A DNA stretch of 64,000 nucleotides. Source: Actinomadura livida (GTDB taxonomy: Bacteria > Actinomycetota > Actinomycetes > Streptosporangiales > Streptosporangiaceae). The stretch spans positions 300,615-364,614 of the forward strand of contig NZ_BMRO01000006.1 of NCBI RefSeq assembly GCF_014648675.1. The letters are read 5' to 3'. Below, piece by piece: positions 8,247-18,200 of this stretch; the stretch's first letter is position 1; the number at the start of each line of letters is the position of its first letter. The notes under the pieces were generated by a model. The model was given only the letters and a program-made list of their open reading frames with translations. It was not told the DNA's origin and did not search any database. The position numbers and the translations under genes are program-made.

Positions 8247-11200
8247 CTAACATTCAATCCTTTCTCCTGTGTCGTGCGAATCCGTCCTCTCACCATCCGG
8301 CGTCCACCTCTGAGTCCTATTTTTCGTGTTCGGCCCCATGTCGATAACGGATGTGCGCACGACGCGACCGTTCACCATCTCGATGTGGACACTACTACCA
8401 TCTGGAGCATCATATCTGACCCACTTACCACTCCCCGCCATGTACTTCAGTTCTAGCCCACCGCGCTCCAGTATGTCGTGTGCCTTAGTTTGCGTCAGCC
8501 CCTCCAGGGACGGAATTCGAGCGGCTACAGGGCGATCATCTCTGCCGTCGTTGTGAACAAGCGCTGACGTTTCACCCACAAGCACGTGGAAGGTATGAAT
8601 GTCTCCAATAGAGAGGTTGTAGACCCGCTGGTGGCGAGCAGTCCGGTGCTCAGTGGCGGTGATCTGGATGTAGGTGCCGGCGCTGGTGCGGAGCCACATG
8701 CCTGGCTTGAGGTCGGCGGCCTGCACCCAGGCATTGATTTCGCCAGCGACCCAGAAGGGGTGAGTGTCGGTGGCGATGAGTACGCCACTGTTGGAAAATT
8801 CGGTAGCGATGACCTTGGTGGTGGCGTGCGGTGGTTCGTTGCCGCTTGCACGGAAGCGGCGGGGGGCATCGGTGTTGATGGTGATTCGGACGAGGTCTTT
8901 GTCGCCCTTGCTGGTGATGGTGGCGATGACGGGTTTGTCTTCGGTGCGTCCGGTCTTGGGGTCGGTTGCAATGACCTTGTCGCCGGTTTCAAGGTCCTCG
9001 ATGCGCTTGTGGCTCCCATCGGCCATGAGGACGGGTGTGCCGGGGACGAAGCTGCTGCTGCATATCCCTAGACGCCTTTTCGACTTGGCAACGAGTGCTC
9101 CGTTAGCCCTTCCCTTGCGCGAACCGCTGCGCCCACCTCCCGAACCAACAAAAAGCCCGGCATTCAGAATTGAAAATGCGGCTAGAAATTTCGTATATCC
9201 GTCTTGTAGGCATTCGTCTATTTCTCTACAGGTGTTGAGTGCTGCTTGAAGTTCAACCGCGTATAGGTAGTCGGGGTCCTTGATGACGAGCCCGTTAGTC
9301 ATTTGACCGTAAAGGTTCCAGAAAAGTTTCCTAAAACGCTTTTCTTCGAGATGTTTAGGAATGGTGATACCTGAGGCTCCGATGGTGCGGCGCCCAATCG
9401 AGCTCCTGCTGCTTCCTGCGTCACTGTCACCGCTTCTCGCGACTCTACGACCACGAGGATTGTAGACGTCGTAACCGCCCTTGTTGTTTGGTCGGCGGTC
9501 CACGCCATCACCGTTGAAGCACTCCACACCTTCGGGAGTTCTGCGGCACATTCTGCCGTCGGGGTCAGCGTTGGTGATGGGGTTGTTATTGGCATAGGTA
9601 TAGCCGTTCATCTGTTGAGGGTCAGCTTGGTCCATGAGTGGGTCGATGGAGATGAAGCGGCCTGTTTGCGAATCGTACTCGCGTGCGCCGAGGTGGGTGA
9701 GGCCGATGGGGTCTTGGGTGCCGCCGACAAAGCCCTTATCGCTCGGCCAGGTTGCGTCCTCGTCGAGGGCGCGAATGGCGCCGAAGGGGTCGAAGCGTCG
9801 GATGGTGATTTGTTGGGTGTTCGCGTTGATGGCGACCTGGGCGGTGCCTTGGTGGTCGCTGGTCAGGTAGGTGACGGTGCCGTCGGAGGTGCGCATTGCC
9901 ACCGTTTGGCCGGCGAAGGTGTAGTAGCGGGTGCCGGTGGCGGTGGTGGCGCCGGACATGGCGCGGAGTTCGGTGCCGTCGGGCATGTAGAGAGTGGTGC
10001 CGGTGGGATCTTTGCGGATGAGGCGGTTGCCGTCGGCGTCGTAGATGTAGTTGGTGGTGGCGCCGTTCTCGGTGACCTTGGTGAGTTCGCCTTCGGTGTC
10101 CCAGTCGAGGGTTTGACCTTGGCCGGGCGGGCTGGTGCCGATGGTGCGGGTGGTGGTGTTGCCGGTGGCGTCGTAGGCGTAGGTGTCGGTGCGGGCGCCG
10201 TCGCCGCCGGTCTGCACCATGGTGTTGAGGCGGTTGCCGTCCCCGGGGTCGGCGTAGGTGTAGGTGCGTGTGGTGTTGGTTTCGCCGCCGATGCCGTGCA
10301 GGGTCTGGGTTTTGCGGTTGCCGGCGGTGTCGTAGGTGAAGGTGTGCCAGTACGGTGCCGGTCCGCCGATCATCGAGGTGGTGGGTTCGGTGGTGCAGGG
10401 GTCGGAGGTGCTCTGAGTCCAGGCTTGGGTGAGGCGTTGCAGGTGGTCGTAGGTGAAGCATTGGTTGTCGACGCCGTCGCGGGAGGTGTCGGTGATGGAG
10501 GTGATGGTTCCGGCGTCGGTGTAGTGGTAGCTGGCGTGGCGGTCGGCACCGCCTATTGCCGCGCGGTAGGTGCGGGCGGTGGCCAGCCGCTGGGTGCCCT
10601 TCTCGTAGGTGAAGGTCTGCCAGGCTTGTTTGCTGGGGTCTGTCCCGTATTCGAGGAGGGTGGGTTTGCCGGTGGGAGTGTATTGGGCGGTGTTGATGTA
10701 GGGGGTCTTGCCGGTCAGTCCGGTGGGGCGCTGCCAGGTGTCGTAGGAGTGGATGATGCTTTCGCCGGGGAGTCCTCCGACCGCGGGGCTGGTCTTTCCC
10801 TTGATGGTGCCGTCGGCGTTGTAGCTGGCGGAGAAGGGATAGGTTCCGGCGAGTGGGCCTTGGGATCCGGGAATGGTGAGGGTTGTGGTTTCGGGGCGGC
10901 CAAGGGTGTCGTATCTGTAGACGCCGTTGGTGTAGTCGCCGTCGGGGGTGTGGCGGGTTGCTGAGGCGAGTTTGCCTTTGCCGCGGATGCTGGTGTCGTA
11001 AGTCCAGGAGGCCAGGACCGGGCCGTCTGCCGAGCCGTCGTGGGTGGCGGTTTTGCGGCCTTGCCCGTCGTAATCGGTGAAGATTTTTTTGTCGCGGGCG
11101 TCGGTTGTGGAGGTGACCTGGTCGAGTTCGTTGTAGGTGAAGGTGGTGGCGCCCTTGTCAGGGTCGGTGGTCTGGATCTTGCGGCCGCGTAGGTCGTAAG

Positions 11201-14200
11201 TGCTGGTGAAAGTGTTGCCGGATGGGTCTGTTACAGAGGCGATCTCCCCGGCCGGGGTGTAGGCGTAAGTGGTGGCGTCGTAGTCACCGGTGGGGGTGGC
11301 GGCCTTGTACTGGCGGCGTTGGATGATCTGGCCGTGGGCGTCGGTGATCTCGGCGGTGGCGATGCCGCCGGCGGGTGGGATCGTGGCGGTGCGGTTGCCG
11401 CCGCCGTAGTCGTAGGTGGTGCGCCACAGCTCGCTGTCGGGTTGTTCGCCGTTCTCGGTGGTCAGGCGTTCGACGGTTTTACGACCCAACCCGTCGTACT
11501 CGGTGTGGGCCTGGGTCTCGATTTGGCCGGGATTGTAGACGCCGAACAGGGTGGCTTCGGGGGCTCCGGTGGCGGTGTAGGGAGCGTAGGTGGTGGTTAC
11601 CTGGCCGCGGTTGTCGTAGAAGGTGTCGGAGATCAGCCTGCCGTCCGGTCCGGGTACCTGGATCTGCCGGGTGCGCAGATGGCCGTCGAGCAGTTCGATT
11701 TGGGCGAGTTTTTGGCTGCCGTCGGCGTCGAGGGTCTGGGTGGTGACCGCGACGATCTGGCCGTCGGTGACCTGGTAGGAGTATTCGTAGTTGGGGGCGT
11801 GGATGGCTTTGCGGCGGTCGGGTAGCCATACCTTCTGCAGGCGTCCGAGGGGGTCGTAGGTCAGGTCGGTGCGCAGGTTGTTGTTGGAGACGTCCAGTGC
11901 GGTGACCGGCAGGCCCCATGCCGGGTCGAGGTGCTTGGTGCTGGTCAGCGAGGTGGAGGTGTCTGCCGGGTTGGCGGGTGGCCCGGTGGTGGTTACCTGC
12001 GTGGTGAGGCCTTGGGTGTCGGTATAGGCGATGGTGGTGATGTGGCCGGCGGCGTTGGTGGCTCGCGTCGGTCGCCCATGGGTGTCGTAGCGGATTTCTG
12101 CCTGGGTCGCGTAGGTGGGGGTGGTGCCGTTGTGGGACGCGATCTTGTCTGTTTTGGTTACGTTTCCGATGGTCGGTCCGTCGTCGAAGGCGCCGTTGTC
12201 GTAGTAGGTGCGGGTGTCGGATACGACGTGGGTGGTCCGGTCGGGTGTGGTGGCGCAGTTGACGGCGACGGTTTCGACGCGGGAGGGGTAGTTCACCATC
12301 CAGGCGGCGGTGTTGTCGGCGTAGTAGGTGCGGGTGCATTTGTCGTCGGCGCTGGTGGTGAGGTCACCTAGGTCGTCCACCATGGTGACTCGGCCAGTGC
12401 CGTGGCCTGAGGGCTGGTAGGTGTTGTCGGTTTTGGTCTGGGTCCAGCCGCCGCCGTCTTTGGCGGTCCAGGTCTGGGCGGTGTCGATGGCGGTGATGTT
12501 GGCGTTGGTGGTGCCCCACGATCGTGTCCGTGACGCGGTCTGGATTTTCCAGGGGGTGTTGACGGTTTTGGAGTGGACGGTGCCGCCGGGGTTTTCGTAG
12601 GTGACGGTTTTGAGGGTGAATCCTGCATAGGCGGCGTGGTCGGTGTGGGTGCCGCCTTCTCCGTCTGGGACGGTGACCGACTTGGTGCCGCCGTCCTTAG
12701 TCTTGCGGTCTCCGTCCCTCCCGCGCAGGTAGAACGTGTCGGTTTGGGTGGCGGGGTCGTTGTAGTCGCCGGTGAAGGTGCGGACTTGCCCGTACCCGCG
12801 CCATTGCGACCAGGTCTTGTTCTTCTGTTTGGTCAGCCCGTCATCATCGTCGAAGTGCCAGGCGGCACCGCCCAGGTATTGATATTTGGTGACCATTTCC
12901 GGTGAACCACCGGTGCGGTCGGACTGCATCACGCTGGTCACCACGTATTTGTGGAACCAGTCGGTGATCGGATTTTCGTGACCGGGCGGTGTCCAGATCA
13001 CCGGCATACACCGGGTGGTGTTGGTCTCCGGTGTGGGAAGGTCCGACGGCGAGCAGCTGGCCTCGGGTTCGGTATAGCTGATGTCGATCTGCCCGCCGGA
13101 TTCGTCCTGGATGGCGCCGACCCGGTAGCGGACGTAGCGCAGGATGTCGTCGCCGGTCCTGTCCAGCCGGTTGGGCAGCTGCACCGGGGTGAAGGTCACC
13201 TTCGGCAACGTGACCTTCGTCCCGTCGGCTGCGTGGCCAGTGTGCTGGATGTTGATCAGCAGTAGGTCGCGTTCGATGTCGGCCAGGCCCCAGTCGTGGG
13301 TGAGTGCCCAGGAGTCCACCGGCCGGTATCCCGACGCGTCCGGCTTCAGGATCTGGGTGGTGACCTGGGTGAGGCGCTTGCGGGACCAGAATGTCGGTGC
13401 GAGGGTGCCGTGGGTGTCCTCGCATTTTTGGCCGGAATTGCAGTTCAGGTCCCAGGGGACGTCCCACCACTTGTCAGGGTTGCTGCCGATCTTGGACGGG
13501 TCGCAGTCGAAGGTGGCAGTAGGGATGCAGCGTTCGGAGGTAGCGAAGCTGACCTGAGCGGGCGCCTTGGCGAACAGGCTGTCCTTGCGCATCCCGTAGG
13601 AGATGGTCTTCAGGTATCCGCCGCGGACGTAGGGGGTTTCGTCTTCGGCCTTGAGGTTGCGGCCGTAGTGGTTGGTCTCTTTGGCGTAGCTGTAGACGAT
13701 GGCGTTGCCGGCGGGGTCGACGACGTAGTCCAGGTTCCACCGGTATGCCTGCTGGCACCAAGAGTCGGCGAACGCGGGTTTGTGGCAGGGTTCGTCGTCG
13801 TCATCGCCCGAGCCATTAGCGTCATCGCCGTAGACCGGGGTGGTCCAGGTGGAATCGGTCTCAGGTTTATCCAACTCCCAGCCGGGCACGCGGTTGAGGC
13901 CGAAGTAGTACTGGACGCCGTCGGTCGTGGTGACCTTCCAGTACTCCCCGTCGTTGTCGCCGTTGCCGGTGGACGAGTTGGTGAGCTTTTCGAACTTGGT
14001 GCCGTCGTCGGCCTTCATTCGCCAGGTGCCGTCGGCGGCCTTGATCAGTTCGCCGCCCTTGCCGTTCCAGGTGACGGTGGCGTTGTCGTAGCCCCAGCAC
14101 AGGTCGCCTGGCGAGTTTCCCCACTCGTCCTTGGGGGCACCGTCGTCCTCGCACGATTTGTAGCGCCGCTCGATGTAGCCGGGCCACAGATCGAACCCCT

Positions 14201-15155
14201 CCCCGACCCAGGAGGGTTGTCCGTTGGTGTTGGAGGTCTTGCCGTCCACGCTGCCGGAGGAATAGCTGATGGACACGCTGGGGGTGAGACCGCCGGGAAC
14301 TGGCGGAACGCGCATCGGGTAGGACCAGGTGAAGTCACCGCCGTGCCCACCGGCCTGCCAGGTCGCCGACGCCTCCAGCGAGGTCGCCTTATAGTCACCC
14401 TGCGGCCCCGACGCCCCGGCCGCCGCGACCAACAGGGTTCCTACTGACTGCCCAGCCGCAGATGCGGTACCCGATGAGGTGGTAGCGGGCGCTGCGGTCA
14501 CCTGGGCGGTGAGAGTCTGCTCGCCGCTGTTGTTGACTGCCTTCAACGGAGCGGCCAGACGGCACTCAGGTTTGCTGGGAGTGCTGAGCGCGCAGGCGGG
14601 CATCTGGTAGAGGCGCAGCCGTGACCCGTAGGCGCCGCCGAATGCTTGCGCAAACTGTGAGTAGTCCAGTTCCACCCCGACTTGGCCGGCATTGGGCTTG
14701 TCGGTGCGGGCCACGGTGAACGCCAGCCCGTTCAAGTCGGCTCTCGCGGCGGCCGCGCGGTCCAGAATCGATAGCCGCACCTTCCCCGCGGCCTCCAGCT
14801 CGCCACGCGCCGCAGGTTTCTTGGCGGGCAGCACCCGCAGCGGCAGCGAACCGGCGCGCACCGCTGGCCTGGATTCGGCTGGCAGTGAGACCTCGCTGGT
14901 GCCGGGGTCGGGCCAGGTGACCTTGGCCGGCGGTCCTGGTTTCAAGGTCGGCTTCTTGCGGGGCCGAACCTTCAGATCACGGCCTTTGACCGGATCCTCG
15001 TGATCTTTGACAGTCGGGCGCTGAGAGCCGGGATCCGCGAGCGCGGGCGGCGTGGCTGACAGCAGCTCCGCGGCAAGTGTCACGGCCATGACCGCGGCGA
15101 CCGCGCGTGCCGTCCGGGGGCGGGACAGCACCAGTGTCTTGCGGCCTGTTCTCAC
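8247..15155 (-). CDS. Secreted RHS-repeat polymorphic toxin with Hint domain
   Basis: 2302 residues from the GTG at 15155, chosen because AGGAGG lies 5 nt upstream. An open frame continues to 15245 without a better site. Residues about 1-40 form a long signal peptide (basic start, hydrophobic AVAAVMAVTLAAELL, then ALADP). A beta-rich region with WSYPMRVPPVPGGLTPSVSISY follows, then many YD/RHS repeats ending at the RHS core signature DPIGLTHLGAREYDSQTGRF (about residue 1815). After a linker comes a Hint autoprotease-like domain (about 2033-2200) with FVPGTPVLMADG near its start and a DTHPFWV motif. The last roughly 100 residues form the toxin tip, with VRYDAPDGSSVHIEMVNGRV and HDTGERIEC; its fold is not assigned, though an RNase-like activity would be typical. 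A LamG protein gene lies upstream and an immunity candidate follows. Confidence 0.88.
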   Translation of the reverse strand: MRTGRKTLVLSRPRTARAVAAVMAVTLAAELLSATPPALADPGSQRPTVKDHEDPVKGRDLKVRPRKKPTLKPGPPAKVTWPDPGTSEVSLPAESRPAVRAGSLPLRVLPAKKPAARGELEAAGKVRLSILDRAAAARADLNGLAFTVARTDKPNAGQVGVELDYSQFAQAFGGAYGSRLRLYQMPACALSTPSKPECRLAAPLKAVNNSGEQTLTAQVTAAPATTSSGTASAAGQSVGTLLVAAAGASGPQGDYKATSLEASATWQAGGHGGDFTWSYPMRVPPVPGGLTPSVSISYSSGSVDGKTSNTNGQPSWVGEGFDLWPGYIERRYKSCEDDGAPKDEWGNSPGDLCWGYDNATVTWNGKGGELIKAADGTWRMKADDGTKFEKLTNSSTGNGDNDGEYWKVTTTDGVQYYFGLNRVPGWELDKPETDSTWTTPVYGDDANGSGDDDDEPCHKPAFADSWCQQAYRWNLDYVVDPAGNAIVYSYAKETNHYGRNLKAEDETPYVRGGYLKTISYGMRKDSLFAKAPAQVSFATSERCIPTATFDCDPSKIGSNPDKWWDVPWDLNCNSGQKCEDTHGTLAPTFWSRKRLTQVTTQILKPDASGYRPVDSWALTHDWGLADIERDLLLINIQHTGHAADGTKVTLPKVTFTPVQLPNRLDRTGDDILRYVRYRVGAIQDESGGQIDISYTEPEASCSPSDLPTPETNTTRCMPVIWTPPGHENPITDWFHKYVVTSVMQSDRTGGSPEMVTKYQYLGGAAWHFDDDDGLTKQKNKTWSQWRGYGQVRTFTGDYNDPATQTDTFYLRGRDGDRKTKDGGTKSVTVPDGEGGTHTDHAAYAGFTLKTVTYENPGGTVHSKTVNTPWKIQTASRTRSWGTTNANITAIDTAQTWTAKDGGGWTQTKTDNTYQPSGHGTGRVTMVDDLGDLTTSADDKCTRTYYADNTAAWMVNYPSRVETVAVNCATTPDRTTHVVSDTRTYYDNGAFDDGPTIGNVTKTDKIASHNGTTPTYATQAEIRYDTHGRPTRATNAAGHITTIAYTDTQGLTTQVTTTGPPANPADTSTSLTSTKHLDPAWGLPVTALDVSNNNLRTDLTYDPLGRLQKVWLPDRRKAIHAPNYEYSYQVTDGQIVAVTTQTLDADGSQKLAQIELLDGHLRTRQIQVPGPDGRLISDTFYDNRGQVTTTYAPYTATGAPEATLFGVYNPGQIETQAHTEYDGLGRKTVERLTTENGEQPDSELWRTTYDYGGGNRTATIPPAGGIATAEITDAHGQIIQRRQYKAATPTGDYDATTYAYTPAGEIASVTDPSGNTFTSTYDLRGRKIQTTDPDKGATTFTYNELDQVTSTTDARDKKIFTDYDGQGRKTATHDGSADGPVLASWTYDTSIRGKGKLASATRHTPDGDYTNGVYRYDTLGRPETTTLTIPGSQGPLAGTYPFSASYNADGTIKGKTSPAVGGLPGESIIHSYDTWQRPTGLTGKTPYINTAQYTPTGKPTLLEYGTDPSKQAWQTFTYEKGTQRLATARTYRAAIGGADRHASYHYTDAGTITSITDTSRDGVDNQCFTYDHLQRLTQAWTQSTSDPCTTEPTTSMIGGPAPYWHTFTYDTAGNRKTQTLHGIGGETNTTRTYTYADPGDGNRLNTMVQTGGDGARTDTYAYDATGNTTTRTIGTSPPGQGQTLDWDTEGELTKVTENGATTNYIYDADGNRLIRKDPTGTTLYMPDGTELRAMSGATTATGTRYYTFAGQTVAMRTSDGTVTYLTSDHQGTAQVAINANTQQITIRRFDPFGAIRALDEDATWPSDKGFVGGTQDPIGLTHLGAREYDSQTGRFISIDPLMDQADPQQMNGYTYANNNPITNADPDGRMCRRTPEGVECFNGDGVDRRPNNKGGYDVYNPRGRRVARSGDSDAGSSRSSIGRRTIGASGITIPKHLEEKRFRKLFWNLYGQMTNGLVIKDPDYLYAVELQAALNTCREIDECLQDGYTKFLAAFSILNAGLFVGSGGGRSGSRKGRANGALVAKSKRRLGICSSSFVPGTPVLMADGSHKRIEDLETGDKVIATDPKTGRTEDKPVIATITSKGDKDLVRITINTDAPRRFRASGNEPPHATTKVIATEFSNSGVLIATDTHPFWVAGEINAWVQAADLKPGMWLRTSAGTYIQITATEHRTARHQRVYNLSIGDIHTFHVLVGETSALVHNDGRDDRPVAARIPSLEGLTQTKAHDILERGGLELKYMAGSGKWVRYDAPDGSSVHIEMVNGRVVRTSVIDMGPNTKNRTQRWTPDGERTDSHDTGERIEC

Positions 15156-15160
15156 GGCAT

Positions 15161-15166
15161 CCTCCT
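15161..15166 (-). promoter_or_regulatory. Strong RBS deciding the RHS start
   Basis: The minus strand reads AGGAGG five nucleotides before the GTG at 15155. This favours a 2302-residue protein with an immediate signal peptide over the longer frame starting at 15245. Confidence 0.75.
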
Positions 15167-15290
15167 GCGCCCACGCGCCTGCTCCGACCCCGAGACCTTC
15201 GTCGGGGCACCAATCCGTCGATGTGCTGGGATCGGCGGCAGACACTTACGCATTGAGGCCGAAGCGTCTGCCGCGCCATGGGTGGGGTGT

Positions 15291-18200
15291 CTAGGGTCCG
15301 TCGTCGGTGTCGAGCTCGATCGCTTGTCCGAGCTGGACGATTTGGGTGCGGCTCAGGACGCCCCGGTACAGCCAGACGTCGTCCAGGGCCGCGGGCCAGA
15401 AGTGGGTGCCCGCGCCGTTGCCGCCGAAGGCGTTACGTCCGGCCTGCAAGCCGCCTGCGGCCTTGAAGGGGCGGACGTCTCCTTCTTCGGAGTCCCCGTC
15501 GGAGCCGTTGACGGTGGAGCCGTTGATGTAGAGGCTCATCGTCCGGTTCGTTGCGTCGTAGACGATGGTGATGTGGTCCCAGTCGTCTTCGGTGTACGCG
15601 GAGTTGCTGGTCAGACGCTGCGGCTTGGACGGGTCAGTAGCGGGGAGGTCGGCGTTGTTCATCTCCAACTGCCAGGTGCCCAGGTATTCCGGCTCGGTCG
15701 CGTCCGGGACATACCGCAGAGCGAACGCGTTGGTTTGGGTACCTGGGAGGGAAAACACCGTGGCAGTGGTCTGGGGGCGCTGCATGTTCTGCACCCACCC
15801 GGTGAGGGTGAAGCTCTCATCGGTGGAGATCAGCGGCGAGTCGGCCGCTGGATCGGCCGGGTCGGCCTCGGCATAAGCGCCCAGCCCGTCCAGTTGCAGT
15901 CCCGCAGGCGATATGAAGGGGCCCTTGAACCCGGCACCGGCCGAGATGGCCGCTGCGTTGCGCAGCTTCAGCGGCGGGGCCGCCCCGCCGTCGTGGACCT
16001 CGCCGGGGCTGAGTCCGTCGGTGGCGGCGTTCAACTTCCAGCGGGCCTTCAGGACCGGGGCCTGCTGGTACAGGTTGGTGATCTCGGGGCCGGAGAGGAT
16101 CCGGTCATAGACCTGCACGTCGTCGACCATGCCGGGCCAGTGGTCGGCGGGGTTGCCCAGCCACTTGCTACGCCCGATCTGAAATCCGCCGGTGGCGTTC
16201 CAGGCCGCGGGCACCACCGGGCTCTCAGCGCCGCGGTCACCATTGACGTAGATCTGCAGCCGGTTGGTCTGGTCGTACACCCCCACCAGATGGGTCCAGG
16301 TGTTCAACTCCGCGGGGTTCTTCGACACCGCCTGGTAGGCGCCTGTCTCGGCGGAGTCGGACTTCACCATCGACAGCACCCACTTGTTCAGCGCGCCGTC
16401 GTACTTGAGGTAGAAGCCGCTCTTGCTCGTGCCGTCCTGGCTGAGGACGGTCCTGGTGACGCCGGCTTGGGTGAGCCGCACCCACACCGACACCGCGAAT
16501 TGCTTACTGGTGTCCACGATGGGTGTCCCTGTCCCTGCGTGACCGGTACCGTCCAAGGTCAGGGCCGTTTCGACCTGGCCCTGCTGACCGAAACTGGTAC
16601 CGCCGTGCAGGTCCGCGGTGATCGGTGGGTCACCGTCCCGGGTCTGGGCGGTCGCGGTCGTGGAACCGGCGCCCTCATCGAGGGGGAAGCGGGCTTTGGC
16701 CGGGGTTCCCTCATTGGCCAGGAAGTTGATGCTCGCGGCTGCAGAGTTCTGCCCGGAGGGGGCGAACGCCACCACGGTCACGGAGTTGGGGCCGTACTGA
16801 TTCGGGGCCAGCGTGATCGTTCGTGCGGCTCCGTCGGTGGTGGCCACCGACATGACCGGCACGTTGTTGAGTCTGATGTCGTACCGGTTGGCGACCCCTT
16901 CGGGGTCGGTGATGGTGAAGGAGCCCGCCTGGCCTACACCGCCGTGCCACTGATCATCGTCGGGATAGTCGGTGGAGGTGATGGTCGGGGCCGGCTTGGA
17001 CGGGTCGTAGATGAAATAGCAGGCCGGTGCCGCTCCGGTCGACGACCAGGGGCCGTACTGCTCACCGTCCCAGGCTCGCGCGTGCCAGCCGATCAGCGTC
17101 TTCTGCGGGATCGTATCCGGCATCGTGGTGCGGCGCTGCGTCCCCGATCTGGCCGCCGGGGCGATCCGTCCCGACGACCAGCGCTGGACGAAGCCGCTGC
17201 CGTCGCCGGTGTCCCAGTGGGATGCGAACTCCGGCTGCACCTTGTTGGCGTCCTCGTCGTCGGGGTCCCAGAAATACCCGGACAGGGTGGGGACTCTGTT
17301 GATGACGACAGGGTCGTTCTGTGGTGCGCACAACCCGCCGGGCGTGGTGGCCATCGACTTGTAATTGACGGTGTAAGGCGGATTGTTGTACTGGATCGTC
17401 AGGTAGGCGTCGTCGGCGAACCGTTTCCACCAGTCCATCGTCGCTTCGCTGTAGGCTTTCAACCCGAACGTGATGTCGCTGTACCCCTTGTTCAAGGCCG
17501 ACTGCACATGAGAGCGCAGCAGCGACCCGCCGAACTCCACCGGCGTCCTCGAGCAGAACGCCACATCACGTGAGATCAGATGCTCGCCCCAAGCGCCGCC
17601 GTTGCTCCACGACCCGGCGGTGTTGTTCCAGGTCGCATACGACTTCAGCTGCAAAGTGCGCCACAACTGGATCGACGTCGGGCTATTGCAGTTGAATGCG
17701 CCGGTCTCAAACGCGGTGAACTCCACCGCCTGGACGTAGCGGCCCTTCAGCGACGGCAGGGGCACCTTGTAGAACAGCCGCTTGGTCTGGTTCTTGACGC
17801 AGTTGCCGTCCTTGGCGACCTCACAACGCCCGACACCCTCGGTCGCCTTGCCCTTGAACTTGTAGTACGACTCACTCGGATATCCCGACGACACCATCCC
17901 CCACGCCGAAGCCTTATGCGCACCCCACACCGGGTCGATGTACACCGGGAACGTGGTGTCCGCCGCCGTCAGCAAACCTTGATCGGGCGTCAAGGTGAGC
18001 TTCCCCCCGGAGACCTCGACATTGACCGGCGCGGTCTTGGCACCCTCAGCAGGCCCCTGACCGGTGTCCATCGCCGATGCCTGCGGAGTGGTCGCCGTCG
18101 AAGAACCCTGGGCGCCGGCCGGCGCCCTGGTGGAATCCCACATCACCGGCGACGGCGCATCGAACACCCCCATCCCCGCCGACGTCTTGGCGATCAGCAC

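Noticed and set aside
9615..10964. 449-codon Gly/Val-rich plus-strand frame opposite the RHS repeats
   Set aside because: Reverse reading of the repetitive YD-repeat DNA, not a PE/PGRS-like protein; no start site.
15156..15245. Longer RHS start at 15245
   Set aside because: No ribosome-binding site, and it would place 30 extra residues before the signal peptide. AGGAGG precedes the GTG at 15155.
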